DNA from: Arthrobacter sulfonylureivorans
GTDB lineage: Bacteria > Actinomycetota > Actinomycetes > Actinomycetales > Micrococcaceae
NCBI GenBank assembly: GCA_004000035.1
Contig: RJAE01000003.1
Location: forward strand, 186,001-250,000
Direction of reading: 5' to 3'
Length of the DNA: 64,000 bases
Below, in pieces: positions 8,482 through 16,432 of the stretch. The position numbers were made by a program, and so were the translations under genes. Each line of letters opens with the position of its first letter. Within the stretch, counting starts at the first letter, position 1. The notes beneath the pieces were generated by a model. It was not told the DNA's origin and did not search any database. It worked only from the letters and a program-made list of their open reading frames with translations.

Positions 8482-10363
8482 GGTTTGCTCCTGGTGATGC
8501 GGGTTCAACGGTGCCCGGCAGCCGGGCGCAGAATACGGCTCCGGGGCCGCCCGGACGCCCGGGATCCGCCACCCAGACGTCCCCGCCCCGGCGGCGCGCG
8601 AGCCTGCGGATCAGCGACAAACCGAAGCCCTGGCCGTGGATGTCCGGCAGCCCGGCCGGATCGGTCTCCGCCACCGCCGCGTCCGCCGACGCCTCCGCAG
8701 GACCGTTCCGGGAGCCGCCGCCCGCCGTCGAATAGCCTTCGGCGAAGATCCGCTCAGGCCCGGAGCCGCCGTCGCCTGCGGCCGTGCCGTCGGCGAGCCC
8801 GGGCAGCCCGTCCCCGGAGTCGGCGACCACCAGGTGCAGCGTTCCGCCGCCGTCGGTCAGTTCGTCCATGATCTCCACCTCCACCCACCGGTCCGGATCG
8901 CTCCCGTGCACCGCCGCCCGGACCGCGTTGTCCACCAGGTTGCCGATCACGGTGGTCACGTCCTGCGGATCGGTGACCCGGCCGCGGACCAGCGTTTCCG
9001 GGCCCACCCGGAGCGTCACTCCGCGTTCGGCCGCCTCCATGCTCTTGGCACCGATGAAGGCCTGCAGGTACGCATCCTGCAGCAGTTCGGCCTGTTCGGC
9101 GGGGTAGTTCAGCGGGCCGGTCTGCATGATCGAGGTGAGGTAGTCCTGCGCCTGGTCGGGATTCCCGGTGGCCAGCAGGCCGGAAATCGTGTGCAGTCGG
9201 TTGGCGAACTCGTGTCGTTGCGCGCGCAGCGCGGTGCTCAGCGCGCCCACGGCATCCAACTGGCGGGTCAGGGACTGGACAGCGGTGCGGTCGCGCAACA
9301 TGATCACCCAGCCCAGCTCGGGGGCACGCGGAACAACCGCGCCGGTGCCCGTCCCGGGGCGGTAGCCGCGCCGGCCTGGAGTTCGGCTGGCCTGCACCTC
9401 CCGGGCGGAGAGGATCAGCACGCGGGAACCGACCACCAGTTCCACCGTCGGGGACTGCGGGTCGGCGTCATCCAGCAGATGTCCCAGCGCATCCGGCAGG
9501 GCGGATTCCTCCAGGCCGGGCAGCTGCAGCGCCGCCAGCGGACTGCCGACCAGCTCGGCATCAATGGCGAACCCCAGCAACCGCTTGGCTTCGCGGTTGA
9601 AGACGGTGATCCTGCGGTCGGCGGAAACGCCGATGACGCCCTCGTCCACGCCGCGCAGCACCGCCTCCTGGTCCTGGGTGAGGGCGGCAATCTCCTCGGG
9701 TTCGAGTCCAAGCGTCAGCCGCTTGAGCCGCCGGCCCAGCAGCAGCGATGCCCCCAGGCCCAGTGCCAGCGCTCCCGCAGTGGTGGCGGCGATGGGCAGG
9801 ATGCTGCTGGCCAGGGACTGCAGGACGTCCTCGCTGGAGAAGCCCACGCTGACCTCGCCCACCACGGCTGCGGAACCCGGGGCATACACGGGTACCTTGG
9901 CGCGTGCCGAATGGCCCAGGGTGCCCTGTTCCTGCTCGGTGACCTCGTGTCCGGCCAGCGCTTCGGAGGGGTCGGTGCTGACCATCCGGCCCAGCTCCGC
10001 CGGATTGGGGTGCGCCAACCGCAGGCCGGAATCATCGGTGATCACCACGAACAGCGCGCCGGTCCGCAGCCGGATATCTTCGGCCAACTCCTGCAGCGGC
10101 CCGCCGGCCAGGGCCTTGCCGGAAAGCTGTTCAGGCCCGGCGTCCGCCAGCGCGGCGGTCCCGGCCCGAACCGCATCTGAGGCCGCGACGGTGCGGGCCA
10201 CGGCGAGGGCCTGGCCCTCGGCATCTTCGCCCAGCCGCTGGTAGGTGAGCCAGCCCAGCACGACGGCGGAAAGCAGCAGCACCACGGCCACAACGGCTAC
10301 TTGGAGGAGCAGCATGCGGCCGGAGAAGCCCATCCGCGGACGGCGGCCGCCCCCGTTCTCCAT
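8474..10363 (-). CDS. CitA/DcuS-type sensor histidine kinase
   Basis: A 629-residue membrane kinase that probably senses an extracellular di- or tricarboxylate. In order: a first transmembrane helix at about residues 17-40, an extracytoplasmic PDC-type sensor of about 145 residues, a second helix near 190-212, a PAS region (VDEGVIGVSADRRITVFN), then the phospho-acceptor histidine in LRAQRHEFANRLHTISGLL, the N-box GNLVDNAVRA, and the G-boxes DSGDGLPG and GQGFGLSLI. An unusual 50-residue low-complexity insert separates the last two boxes. The ATG at 10363 follows CCGGGAGGCACC and gives a normal N-terminus. It is divergent from the CitMHS carrier it probably controls. Confidence 0.9.
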   Translation of the reverse strand: MENGGGRRPRMGFSGRMLLLQVAVVAVVLLLSAVVLGWLTYQRLGEDAEGQALAVARTVAASDAVRAGTAALADAGPEQLSGKALAGGPLQELAEDIRLRTGALFVVITDDSGLRLAHPNPAELGRMVSTDPSEALAGHEVTEQEQGTLGHSARAKVPVYAPGSAAVVGEVSVGFSSEDVLQSLASSILPIAATTAGALALGLGASLLLGRRLKRLTLGLEPEEIAALTQDQEAVLRGVDEGVIGVSADRRITVFNREAKRLLGFAIDAELVGSPLAALQLPGLEESALPDALGHLLDDADPQSPTVELVVGSRVLILSAREVQASRTPGRRGYRPGTGTGAVVPRAPELGWVIMLRDRTAVQSLTRQLDAVGALSTALRAQRHEFANRLHTISGLLATGNPDQAQDYLTSIMQTGPLNYPAEQAELLQDAYLQAFIGAKSMEAAERGVTLRVGPETLVRGRVTDPQDVTTVIGNLVDNAVRAAVHGSDPDRWVEVEIMDELTDGGGTLHLVVADSGDGLPGLADGTAAGDGGSGPERIFAEGYSTAGGGSRNGPAEASADAAVAETDPAGLPDIHGQGFGLSLIRRLARRRGGDVWVADPGRPGGPGAVFCARLPGTVEPASPGANHD

Positions 10364-10488
10364 GGTGCCTCCCGGGTGCGGCTTCCACCGACTGTGAGCT
10401 AAATGAGCAAAACGTGCGCAATAAGCAGTATGCACCTGAAGGGGGCTAAACCGCCATCCGTGACCCGCGCCACCCTAATGTCTGTAGG

Positions 10489-10503
10489 GCCGGTCACACC
10501 GGC
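10489..10503 (+). promoter_or_regulatory. Short dyad in the citrate transporter leader
   Basis: GCCGG and CCGGC arms around TCACA form a 5-5-5 dyad 24 bases before the transporter start, in the 163-base region shared with the kinase gene. It could be an operator or a leader hairpin. I cannot tell which, and no confident promoter was located. Confidence 0.3.
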
Positions 10504-10526
10504 TGCGTTAAAACAAAGGAGTTGCT

Positions 10527-12020
10527 GTGCTGGTATTTCTCGGCTTCGCAATGATCGCGGTCTTTATGGCGCTGATCATGACCAAGAAACTGACACCCGT
10601 TTTGGCCCTGATTATTGTGCCGACGATCTTCGGCCTCTTCGCCGGGGCAGGCCTTGGTCTGGGCGACATGGTCCTCGAGTCGATGAAGTCGTTGACGTCC
10701 ACAGCAGCCCTGCTGATGTTCGCCATCATCTTCTTCGGCCTGATGATCGACGTCGGACTGTTCGACCCGCTGGTGCGTTTCATCCTGCGCACCCTGGGCA
10801 ATGACCCGGCCAAGGTGGTGTTGGGTACCGCGGTGCTGGCCGCCGTCGTCTCGCTGGACGGCGATGGTTCCACCACCTTCATTCTGACCACGGCAGCCAT
10901 GCTGCCGATCTACCTGCGGCTGGGCATGAGCCCGGTGGTGCTGACCTGCGTGGCCGGCCTGGCCAATGGCACCATGAACATTGTTCCCTGGGGCGGCCCG
11001 ACGGCGCGCGCTGCCGCGGCGCTGGATGTCTCGCCGACAGATGTCTTCGTTCCGATGATTCCCTCGCTGCTGGCCGGCATGATCATTGTGATGGTGTTCG
11101 CCTGGACACTTGGCCTGAGCGAGCGCAAGCGCCTGGCCGGCGGCAACCCGAAGGCCACGGCCAAGGGTAAGCCCGACCTGTGGGCCGAGGCTGCGGAGAA
11201 CAACGACGGCGGCGCCGGCACCTCCCGCGGAAAGGCTGGCTCAGTCTTCGGCGGTGGCCGCGGCAGCCGCGGCGCTGGCAAGCCGGTTCCCGACACTTCT
11301 CCGGCCGGCGGCTCGGTGGCGGTCCTGGAGGCGACCGCCGAGGAGGACACCGCCGGCGGCTCGCTGACCGATTCGGCCCTGGACCCCAACCGCTCCACCC
11401 TGCGCCCGCACCTGTTCTGGTTCAACCTGGTCCTGACCGTAGCCGTCATGGTGATCCTGGTGCTGGACATCGTCCCGCTGGCCTACGTCTTCATGGTGGG
11501 CGCCGCCATCGCCTTGGTGGTCAATTTCCCGAACGTCAAGGAGCAGGCCAACCAGCTGGTGGCGCACGGCAAGAGCATCGTCGCCGTCGTCTCCATGGTG
11601 ATGGCAGCAGGCGTGCTGACCGGTGTGCTCAACGGCACCGGCATGGTGGACGCCATGGCGGCCTGGCTGGTGGACATCATTCCGGATTCCATGGGCCCGT
11701 TCATGGCCGTGATTACCGGCTTGCTCAGCATCCCGATGACCTTCTTCATGAGCAACGACGCGTTCTACTTCGGTGTGTTGCCGGTGCTGAGCGAGACCGC
11801 CGCCCACTTCGGCATTGCCCCCGCCGAAATGGCGCGGGCATCGATCACGGGCCAGCCGGTGCACATGCAGAGCCCGCTGGTTCCGGCCATCCTGCTGCTG
11901 GTCTCGCTGGCCAGCGTGGAACTGGGCGACCACCACAAGAAGGTGCTCTGGCGCGCGGCCATTGTCTCGCTGGTCATGCTGGCGGTCGGCATCCTGCTCG
12001 GCGCGATCCCCTGGGGCTGA
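10527..12020 (+). CDS. CitMHS-family citrate/metal-citrate transporter
   Basis: A 497-residue secondary carrier of the CitMHS family, which imports citrate complexed with a divalent metal in exchange for or with protons. Hydrophobic segments fill both halves, separated by a charged and Gly/Ser-rich loop of about 90 residues (roughly 200-290). Family motifs include VVSLDGDGSTTFILTTAAML and NIVPWGGPTARAAAAL in the first half and FFMSNDAFYFGVLPVL in the second. The start is GTG at 10527 with AAAGGAG eight bases upstream. It is divergent from a CitA/CitB-type two-component system, the usual control arrangement, and is followed by a strong hairpin. The preferred metal is not predictable here. Confidence 0.92.
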   Translation: MLVFLGFAMIAVFMALIMTKKLTPVLALIIVPTIFGLFAGAGLGLGDMVLESMKSLTSTAALLMFAIIFFGLMIDVGLFDPLVRFILRTLGNDPAKVVLGTAVLAAVVSLDGDGSTTFILTTAAMLPIYLRLGMSPVVLTCVAGLANGTMNIVPWGGPTARAAAALDVSPTDVFVPMIPSLLAGMIIVMVFAWTLGLSERKRLAGGNPKATAKGKPDLWAEAAENNDGGAGTSRGKAGSVFGGGRGSRGAGKPVPDTSPAGGSVAVLEATAEEDTAGGSLTDSALDPNRSTLRPHLFWFNLVLTVAVMVILVLDIVPLAYVFMVGAAIALVVNFPNVKEQANQLVAHGKSIVAVVSMVMAAGVLTGVLNGTGMVDAMAAWLVDIIPDSMGPFMAVITGLLSIPMTFFMSNDAFYFGVLPVLSETAAHFGIAPAEMARASITGQPVHMQSPLVPAILLLVSLASVELGDHHKKVLWRAAIVSLVMLAVGILLGAIPWG

Positions 12021-12040
12021 GCCACCAGTTCAACAATGAC

Positions 12041-12082
12041 GGCGGCGCCCGGGTTCTGGTCTTGACCAGCCCGGGCGCCGCC
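12041..12082 (+). terminator. Strong hairpin after the citrate transporter
   Basis: Arms GGCGGCGCCCGGG (12041-12053) and CCCGGGCGCCGCC (12070-12082) pair perfectly, and inside them CTGGT/ACCAG extends the stem around a CTTG loop. It begins about 20 bases after the stop codon and is followed by GGCGTTTA. It is a clear intrinsic-type terminator. Confidence 0.85.
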
Positions 12083-12412
12083 GGCGTTTAATGGCTCGTC
12101 CCCCCGTAGGGTCATCCGTGCGGATGGCAGAGAAAAGAATGCTTCTCGAACTATTGAACAAATGCGAATAGGCTTTCTTCAATTTTTTATTCGCCCACAG
12201 TAAACCGAATATTGGCCTTAAAGTATTTCGCTGGATACAATCCGAGTAGGTGGCAAAATTCCGTGGATTCCGGCGCAGATCCAGAAATAAAATTCAGGAA
12301 AGACCCACCTGACGTCGTGATGAAGCTCTGTGAGACCGTTTTGTCGCGGCGAACACTCAAGACCACCACGACGACGGAAGCTCTCGGTGGTGCAGCTCCT
12401 GAGGAGATGTGG
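12083..12412. other. AT-richer intergenic region with a candidate promoter
   Basis: About 330 bases of noticeably lower GC than the surroundings separate the transporter terminator from the DUF3040 gene. A promoter-like pair is visible: TTGGCC at 12212-12217 and TACAAT at 12236-12241, 18 bases apart, which would give a leader of about 160 bases. This placement argues against coding use of the upstream in-frame codons. Nothing else was recognised. Confidence 0.45.
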
Positions 12413-12733
12413 ATGCCCTTATCCCCTGAAGAACAAAAACAGCTCGAGGCCATAGAGCACTACCTCAGCCTGGATGACCCTGATTTTGCACAGAAACTGC
12501 GGTCGGGACCTCATGCCTCTTCGAGCAATGTGCGAAATGTCTGGGTGCCGTTGATGCTGCCGATTGTGATCATGGCCCTGCCCGTGGGTATCGCTGCCAA
12601 GCTTGCGGTGGTCGCCCTCACAGGATTCATTCTCGCCGCGGCCGGAGTCTACGGAGTTCTCAGCAATTCACTTCTTGAAAACCCTCAGGGCGGCACGCGG
12701 AACAAAAGCCGGGAAGAGCCGGAAAGGCGCTAA
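12413..12733 (+). CDS. DUF3040 domain membrane protein
   Basis: A 106-residue protein with the actinobacteria-specific DUF3040 signature: it opens MPLSPEEQKQLEAIEHYLSL, continues with DDPDFAQKLRSG, and then has two hydrophobic helices (about residues 48-66 and 68-88). I placed the start at 12413, where GAGGAG sits six bases upstream, rather than at the far upstream in-frame ATG. That choice reproduces the family's usual N-terminus and length. The function of DUF3040 proteins is unknown; they are predicted small inner-membrane proteins. Base composition is lower in GC than the neighbouring genes. Confidence 0.8.
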   Translation: MPLSPEEQKQLEAIEHYLSLDDPDFAQKLRSGPHASSSNVRNVWVPLMLPIVIMALPVGIAAKLAVVALTGFILAAAGVYGVLSNSLLENPQGGTRNKSREEPERR

Positions 12734-12794
12734 CGACAGTATGACTGGCGCGGTCCGCATAAAGACGCGCCGAGCACTGATTAAGGAGAAAAGT

Positions 12795-13100
12795 GTGACT
12801 CAGAACAAGATTGTCTTCACCATGACAGCGTCACCTCACAAAGGTGGCGAACAGGTATTCCTCAACAGCATCGAACTGGTTGTGGAAAATGGCGTTGGGG
12901 GTGCCAGTTTCATACCGCTTGAAGTCGGCGGCACACAGGCGGTTTTGCAAGGGGAGATCATCGCCGATCGTCGTTTAGTCACCGACCGTGCGCTGGCGGA
13001 GTATCTGGAGGATACCTTGGCATCGAAAGAGAGCATCCACCTTGATCTCAGCGTAGTGCTCGGGGAGCGTTCCTTGGGGGAGTGCCTCCGCGCAGCGTGA
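12795..13100 (+). CDS. Hypothetical 101-residue protein
   Basis: I do not recognise this protein. It starts at GTG 12795 with a textbook AAGGAGAA five bases upstream; an earlier in-frame start would overlap the DUF3040 gene and lacks a ribosome site. The sequence is soluble-looking with no membrane helix. It has an N-terminal strand-rich stretch (NKIVFTMTAS, FLNSIELVVENG), a middle GGTQAVLQGEIIADRRLVTD, and an amphipathic C-terminal part. It lies 61 bases after the DUF3040 gene, probably in the same transcript, and is followed by a hairpin. The reading frame is supported by codon position bias and the ribosome site only. Confidence 0.6.
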   Translation: MTQNKIVFTMTASPHKGGEQVFLNSIELVVENGVGGASFIPLEVGGTQAVLQGEIIADRRLVTDRALAEYLEDTLASKESIHLDLSVVLGERSLGECLRAA

Positions 13101-13140
13101 GCGGTCGGGCCCTTCCGACGAGGAAGGCCCAGCCGCTCGA
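13099..13140 (+). terminator. Hairpin after the hypothetical gene
   Basis: A stem formed by GCGG...GGGCCCTTCC and GGAAGGCCC...CCGC, with one bulged base and a GACGA loop, starts at the stop codon and probably ends the short DUF3040 transcript. Confidence 0.6.
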
Positions 13141-13182
13141 TCCCGTGGGCATTCCGTTCCTTCCACTTCTGCGCTAGGCTCC

Positions 13183-13210
13183 TCGATATCTTGGTATACC
13201 AAGATATCGA
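13183..13210. promoter_or_regulatory. Perfect 28-bp palindrome upstream of the RraA-family gene
   Basis: Positions 13183-13210 are an uninterrupted perfect palindrome with the centre TTGGTATACCAA, ending 18 bases before the ATG of the aldolase-like gene. The core has the TNGT-N-ACNA pattern of GntR/FCD operators, and a GntR/FCD regulator gene lies immediately beyond the aldolase-like gene. Its position over the expected promoter or start region suggests repression, relieved by a ligand. The symmetry is seen; the regulator assignment is inferred. Confidence 0.75.
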
Positions 13211-13228
13211 TTGTGAGAGGAAACGTCC

Positions 13229-13993
13229 ATGTCCCTAGGTCTTGCCCCAGCTGCTCCGGCAGAGGGGGAGCAAATTCACGCCCCGCTGAGTTCGACAGTG
13301 CGGGAGGCGTTGTTCCGCGTCAGTACTGCGACCATCACCACGCAACTGATGTCCCGCGGTTACCGCAACACTTACCTCGAGGGTCTGGCGTTCTCGAATC
13401 CGTCCCGTCAGCGCATGGTGGGCGAAGCCTTCACCATGCGGTGCATTCCTGCGCGGGAAGACATCGACATTCCCGAAATCTTCCAGGACTACGATCATCC
13501 GCAGCGTACCGGCGTCGAATCTGTGCAGCCCGGCCAGGTTCTGGTCGTCGATTCACGCGGGCGCAAGCGGGCGGCGTCGCTGGGGCACATCCTGGCCACG
13601 CGGCTGAAGGTCAAAGGAGCCGAGGGGATTGTCACAGACGGCGCTTTCCGGGACATGGCAGGGTTCGAGGAGCTGGACCTGCCGACCTTCTCCGCCGGCG
13701 CATCACCGACAACCAATCTGGCGCAGCACCACGTGGTTGACGTCCAAGTGCCCATTGGCTGTGCCGAGGTGCCGATCTACCCAGGCGACATTATGGTCGG
13801 AGATAGGGACGGCGTCGTTTGTATACCGCGACATCTCGCGGAAGAAGTTGCCCGGGACGCCCTGGAGCAAGAACGGCTTGAAGAGTTCATCCTGGAACAG
13901 ATTGAAGGCGGAAAGCCGTTGCGCGGAACCTATCCGCCCAACGAGCAGGTGCGCCAGGCTTACCGGGACAAGCTGTCGCGCTCCGCGGAATGA
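13229..13993 (+). CDS. RraA-like / 4-hydroxy-4-methyl-2-oxoglutarate aldolase family protein
   Basis: A 254-residue protein of the RraA/HMG-aldolase fold. Members cleave 4-carboxy-4-hydroxy-2-oxoadipate-type acids to pyruvate or decarboxylate oxaloacetate, using a divalent metal. The conserved core GHILATRLKVKGAEGIVTDG is followed by AFRDMAG (the R-D pair that binds metal and substrate) and PTFSAGASPTTN. A C-terminal extension with many Glu/Leu residues forms probable helices. The ATG at 13229 follows GAGAGGAAAC. The last 34 bases overlap the convergent GntR regulator gene, which presumably controls it through the upstream palindrome. A role as RNase E inhibitor is unlikely in this setting. 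Confidence 0.85.
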   Translation: MSLGLAPAAPAEGEQIHAPLSSTVREALFRVSTATITTQLMSRGYRNTYLEGLAFSNPSRQRMVGEAFTMRCIPAREDIDIPEIFQDYDHPQRTGVESVQPGQVLVVDSRGRKRAASLGHILATRLKVKGAEGIVTDGAFRDMAGFEELDLPTFSAGASPTTNLAQHHVVDVQVPIGCAEVPIYPGDIMVGDRDGVVCIPRHLAEEVARDALEQERLEEFILEQIEGGKPLRGTYPPNEQVRQAYRDKLSRSAE

Positions 13994-14682
13994 CCATCCG
14001 AGCGGCGCTCGTGACGCCTGACAAGGTCTATGGAGGCCGTGATGTGGTCACGCATCATGGCAGCGGCCGCCTTGGCATCCCCTCGGTGTGCAGCCTCGTA
14101 GATCGCCTCGTGTTCGGCCGCCTCGGCAGCACCGCGCGGCCACCGTTCCCAGAGCACCCCGACGACGGCCAGGGCAGTGAGGTCTTGGAGGCTGTCCAAG
14201 GCCTTGACCACGAAGTCGTTCTCGCAGCTCGAGTACATTCCGCGGTGGAACCGGCGGTTTGCCAGAGCCTGGCCGGCGGTATTCCCGTCCTTGGCGTGCT
14301 GCCGGGCATCATCCAGAGCCTGGCGCGCAGCGGCAAAACCTGGATCGATCCGGGCTGCATCCTCGATGGCCCACGGCTCAAGCAGGACCCGCTGCTCGTA
14401 GATATGGCGGACATCGGTAAAGCTCAGCCGACGGACTTCGATGCGCCGGTTGAACGTGGCCACCAAGCCGGACCGTTCCAGGACGATCAGCGCTTCCCGG
14501 ACCGGGGTCTTGGAAACGCCCAACTGGTCGGCAATCCTTCGCTCCACGAGGGTTTCACCGGGACTCAGCTTGCCGGAGAAAATGGCGCTCTTCAGGGACT
14601 CGACGATCAGGCCGGAGCGGGTCGGTGCCGGCCCCAAAGCGGGCAACGGGGACAAGGAAACAGCGTCCGGCAACGAGGTCAT
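13960..14682 (-). CDS. GntR-family regulator with FCD effector domain
   Basis: A 240-residue regulator. The winged helix-turn-helix covers about residues 22-90 with AIFSGKLSPGETLVERRIAD and LGVSKTPVREALIVLERSGL. The FCD domain follows (YEQRVLLEPWAIEDAARI, FHRGMYSSCENDFV and HEAIYEAAHRGD), with the expected metal/ligand-binding histidines and aspartate. It is encoded opposite to the RraA-like gene and overlaps its end, and is divergent from the solute-binding lipoprotein gene. The 28-bp palindrome before the RraA-like gene matches the operator style of this family. Ligands of FCD regulators are usually small organic acids. Confidence 0.9.
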   Translation of the reverse strand: MTSLPDAVSLSPLPALGPAPTRSGLIVESLKSAIFSGKLSPGETLVERRIADQLGVSKTPVREALIVLERSGLVATFNRRIEVRRLSFTDVRHIYEQRVLLEPWAIEDAARIDPGFAAARQALDDARQHAKDGNTAGQALANRRFHRGMYSSCENDFVVKALDSLQDLTALAVVGVLWERWPRGAAEAAEHEAIYEAAHRGDAKAAAAMMRDHITASIDLVRRHERRSDGHSAERDSLSR

Positions 14683-14798
14683 GCAGGTCAGCTTAGTTCA
14701 CCTTTCCCGAGTCGAGGCGCCGACCACCGCTCATGATCTCCCGGACCGGCCCGGCCGACCGGCTTCCATATCTTTCCGATCTTCCTAAGGAATCAACG

Positions 14799-16361
14799 AT
14801 GTTTTCTTCTGATGAACACAACACGAGGCGCGGTTCGTTCCGTGCCACGATCGTCATCGCTGCTGCGGCGGCACTCACTTTAAGCGGATGTTCCGTGGCC
14901 AATTCGGAGGCCGATACTGCAGCCAGCGGGCAGGCGCTGAGGCTGGTCCTGCCGATGGAACCGACGACGCTTGAGCCGTGTGACTCGTCGCTGGCCTCCA
15001 CCGGCGTCGTCGTCCGCTCCAACATCACGGAACCACTCATCGAGCGGGATCCGACCAGCGGCGAACTCCATCCCCTGCTCGCAACCAGCTGGGAAGCAAC
15101 CGGAGACACCGAATGGACCTTTACGCTGCGCGAGGGCGTCAGCTTCCAGGACGGGACGCCCTTCGATGCCGACGCGGCTGCATTCGCGATCGACCGCGCC
15201 GTCAATGGTGACCTCAGCTGTGACGTCGAAGGACAGATTTTTGGCGACGCGGATCTGGTCGTCGAAGCGGCGGACAGCCTGACCCTCAAGGTCAGCACTC
15301 CTGACCCGGACCCCGTTCTGCCGCTTCGCCTTTCCTTCATCGAGATCGGCGCTCCGACAGACGCCGAAGCCAAAGTGCGCGAACCCATCGGCACCGGTCC
15401 TTACGCCATCGACAGCTGGGATGCGGGACTCAAGATCACGCTGCAGCGGAACGAGGACTACTGGGGCGACGCTCCCGCTTACCAACGTGCCGAGTACCAA
15501 TGGCGGTCGGAGGGCACCGTCCGGGCCGCGATGGTCACTGGAAACGAAGCCGACGTTGCGATGGGCTTGAGCGCCGACGACGGCGCGGGAGAACTGGGCA
15601 TCGACTATCCGAACAACGAGACGGTTGCGCTGCGGTTCAGCGGCGATATCGCGCCCTTGGATGACATCCGGGTCCGGCAGGCCATCAACTTTGCCATCGA
15701 CAAGACCGGCATCACCCAGTCTCTCTACGCGGGCAAGAGCGAGCCGGCCTCGCAGATCATTCCGCCGGGCGTAGTTGGCTACAACGACGGTCTTGAACCG
15801 TGGGAGTTCAACCTGCAAAAGGCCAAGGAACTGGTCGCGGCAGCAAAAGCGGACGGTGTGCCCGTGGACCAGAAAATCACCATCGTTGCCCGGAGCGGAC
15901 AGTTCCCCAAGATCGACCAGTTGACTGAAGTGCTGCAGGAACAGTTAAAGCAGATTGGCCTCAACGCCGAAGCCAAGGTCGTCGAAACCTCTACGGGGCT
16001 GCAGTACCAAGTGCGTCCGTTCATCCTGAACGAAGGAGCCATCGCGATGGTCGTCCAGCACGGCAACCAGGCCGGCGACGCGTCCTTCAGCGTCGACTCC
16101 TACATGACTACCGACGGCCAGATGAGCATGTTCGGTACGGAAGCGTTCGATGAAGTCCTGTCCCAAGCCTCGGCACAGACTGGCGAGGAACGGCAGCAAG
16201 CCTTTGCCGACGCCTTCGCGTACGAACGGAACGAGGTGGTGCAGTTTGCCTATATCGCGCGGATGACCGGTGTGCTGGCGAAGGGCGCGGGCGTGGCCTA
16301 TGAGCCGAATTCGGCTACCGGGGACGAATTGCGCCTGGCTGCGGTCAGCCCGGCGAACTGA
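14799..16361 (+). CDS. ABC transporter substrate-binding lipoprotein, family 5 (oligopeptide type)
   Basis: A 520-residue extracytoplasmic binding protein of the DppA/OppA family. The ATG at 14799 (AAGGAA upstream) gives a signal peptide ending in the lipobox LTLSGCS, so the mature protein is anchored by a lipidated cysteine near residue 30. Family motifs are PLIERDPTSGELHPLLATSW, WTFTLREGVSFQDGTPFDAD, GTGPYAIDSWD, and DIRVRQAINFAIDK. No permease or ATPase genes adjoin it, so it depends on components encoded elsewhere or has lost them. It is divergent from the GntR regulator and may bring in the substrate of the RraA-like enzyme; that is inference. Confidence 0.88.
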   Translation: MFSSDEHNTRRGSFRATIVIAAAAALTLSGCSVANSEADTAASGQALRLVLPMEPTTLEPCDSSLASTGVVVRSNITEPLIERDPTSGELHPLLATSWEATGDTEWTFTLREGVSFQDGTPFDADAAAFAIDRAVNGDLSCDVEGQIFGDADLVVEAADSLTLKVSTPDPDPVLPLRLSFIEIGAPTDAEAKVREPIGTGPYAIDSWDAGLKITLQRNEDYWGDAPAYQRAEYQWRSEGTVRAAMVTGNEADVAMGLSADDGAGELGIDYPNNETVALRFSGDIAPLDDIRVRQAINFAIDKTGITQSLYAGKSEPASQIIPPGVVGYNDGLEPWEFNLQKAKELVAAAKADGVPVDQKITIVARSGQFPKIDQLTEVLQEQLKQIGLNAEAKVVETSTGLQYQVRPFILNEGAIAMVVQHGNQAGDASFSVDSYMTTDGQMSMFGTEAFDEVLSQASAQTGEERQQAFADAFAYERNEVVQFAYIARMTGVLAKGAGVAYEPNSATGDELRLAAVSPAN

Positions 16362-16380
16362 TAAATGCGGTGAGTCCAAT

Positions 16381-16413
16381 GCGGCCCGCGGTGTCATCGA
16401 CGCCGCGGGCCGC
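16381..16413. terminator. Bidirectional hairpin between convergent genes
   Basis: A perfect 11-bp stem, GCGGCCCGCGG at 16381-16391 and CCGCGGGCCGC at 16403-16413, with an 11-base loop, lies between the binding-protein gene and the convergent AEC carrier and probably serves both. Confidence 0.75.
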
Positions 16414-16432
16414 TTCGCTCTCGGACCACCGG

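Noticed and set aside
8636-10180. A 514-codon frame antisense to the histidine kinase
   Set aside because: Composition typical of an antisense shadow; the kinase on the other strand has all conserved boxes.
12212-12412. N-terminal extension of the DUF3040 protein
   Set aside because: It would place codons over a promoter-like TTGGCC/TACAAT pair and lacks similarity; the ATG at 12413 has a good ribosome site and the family N-terminus.
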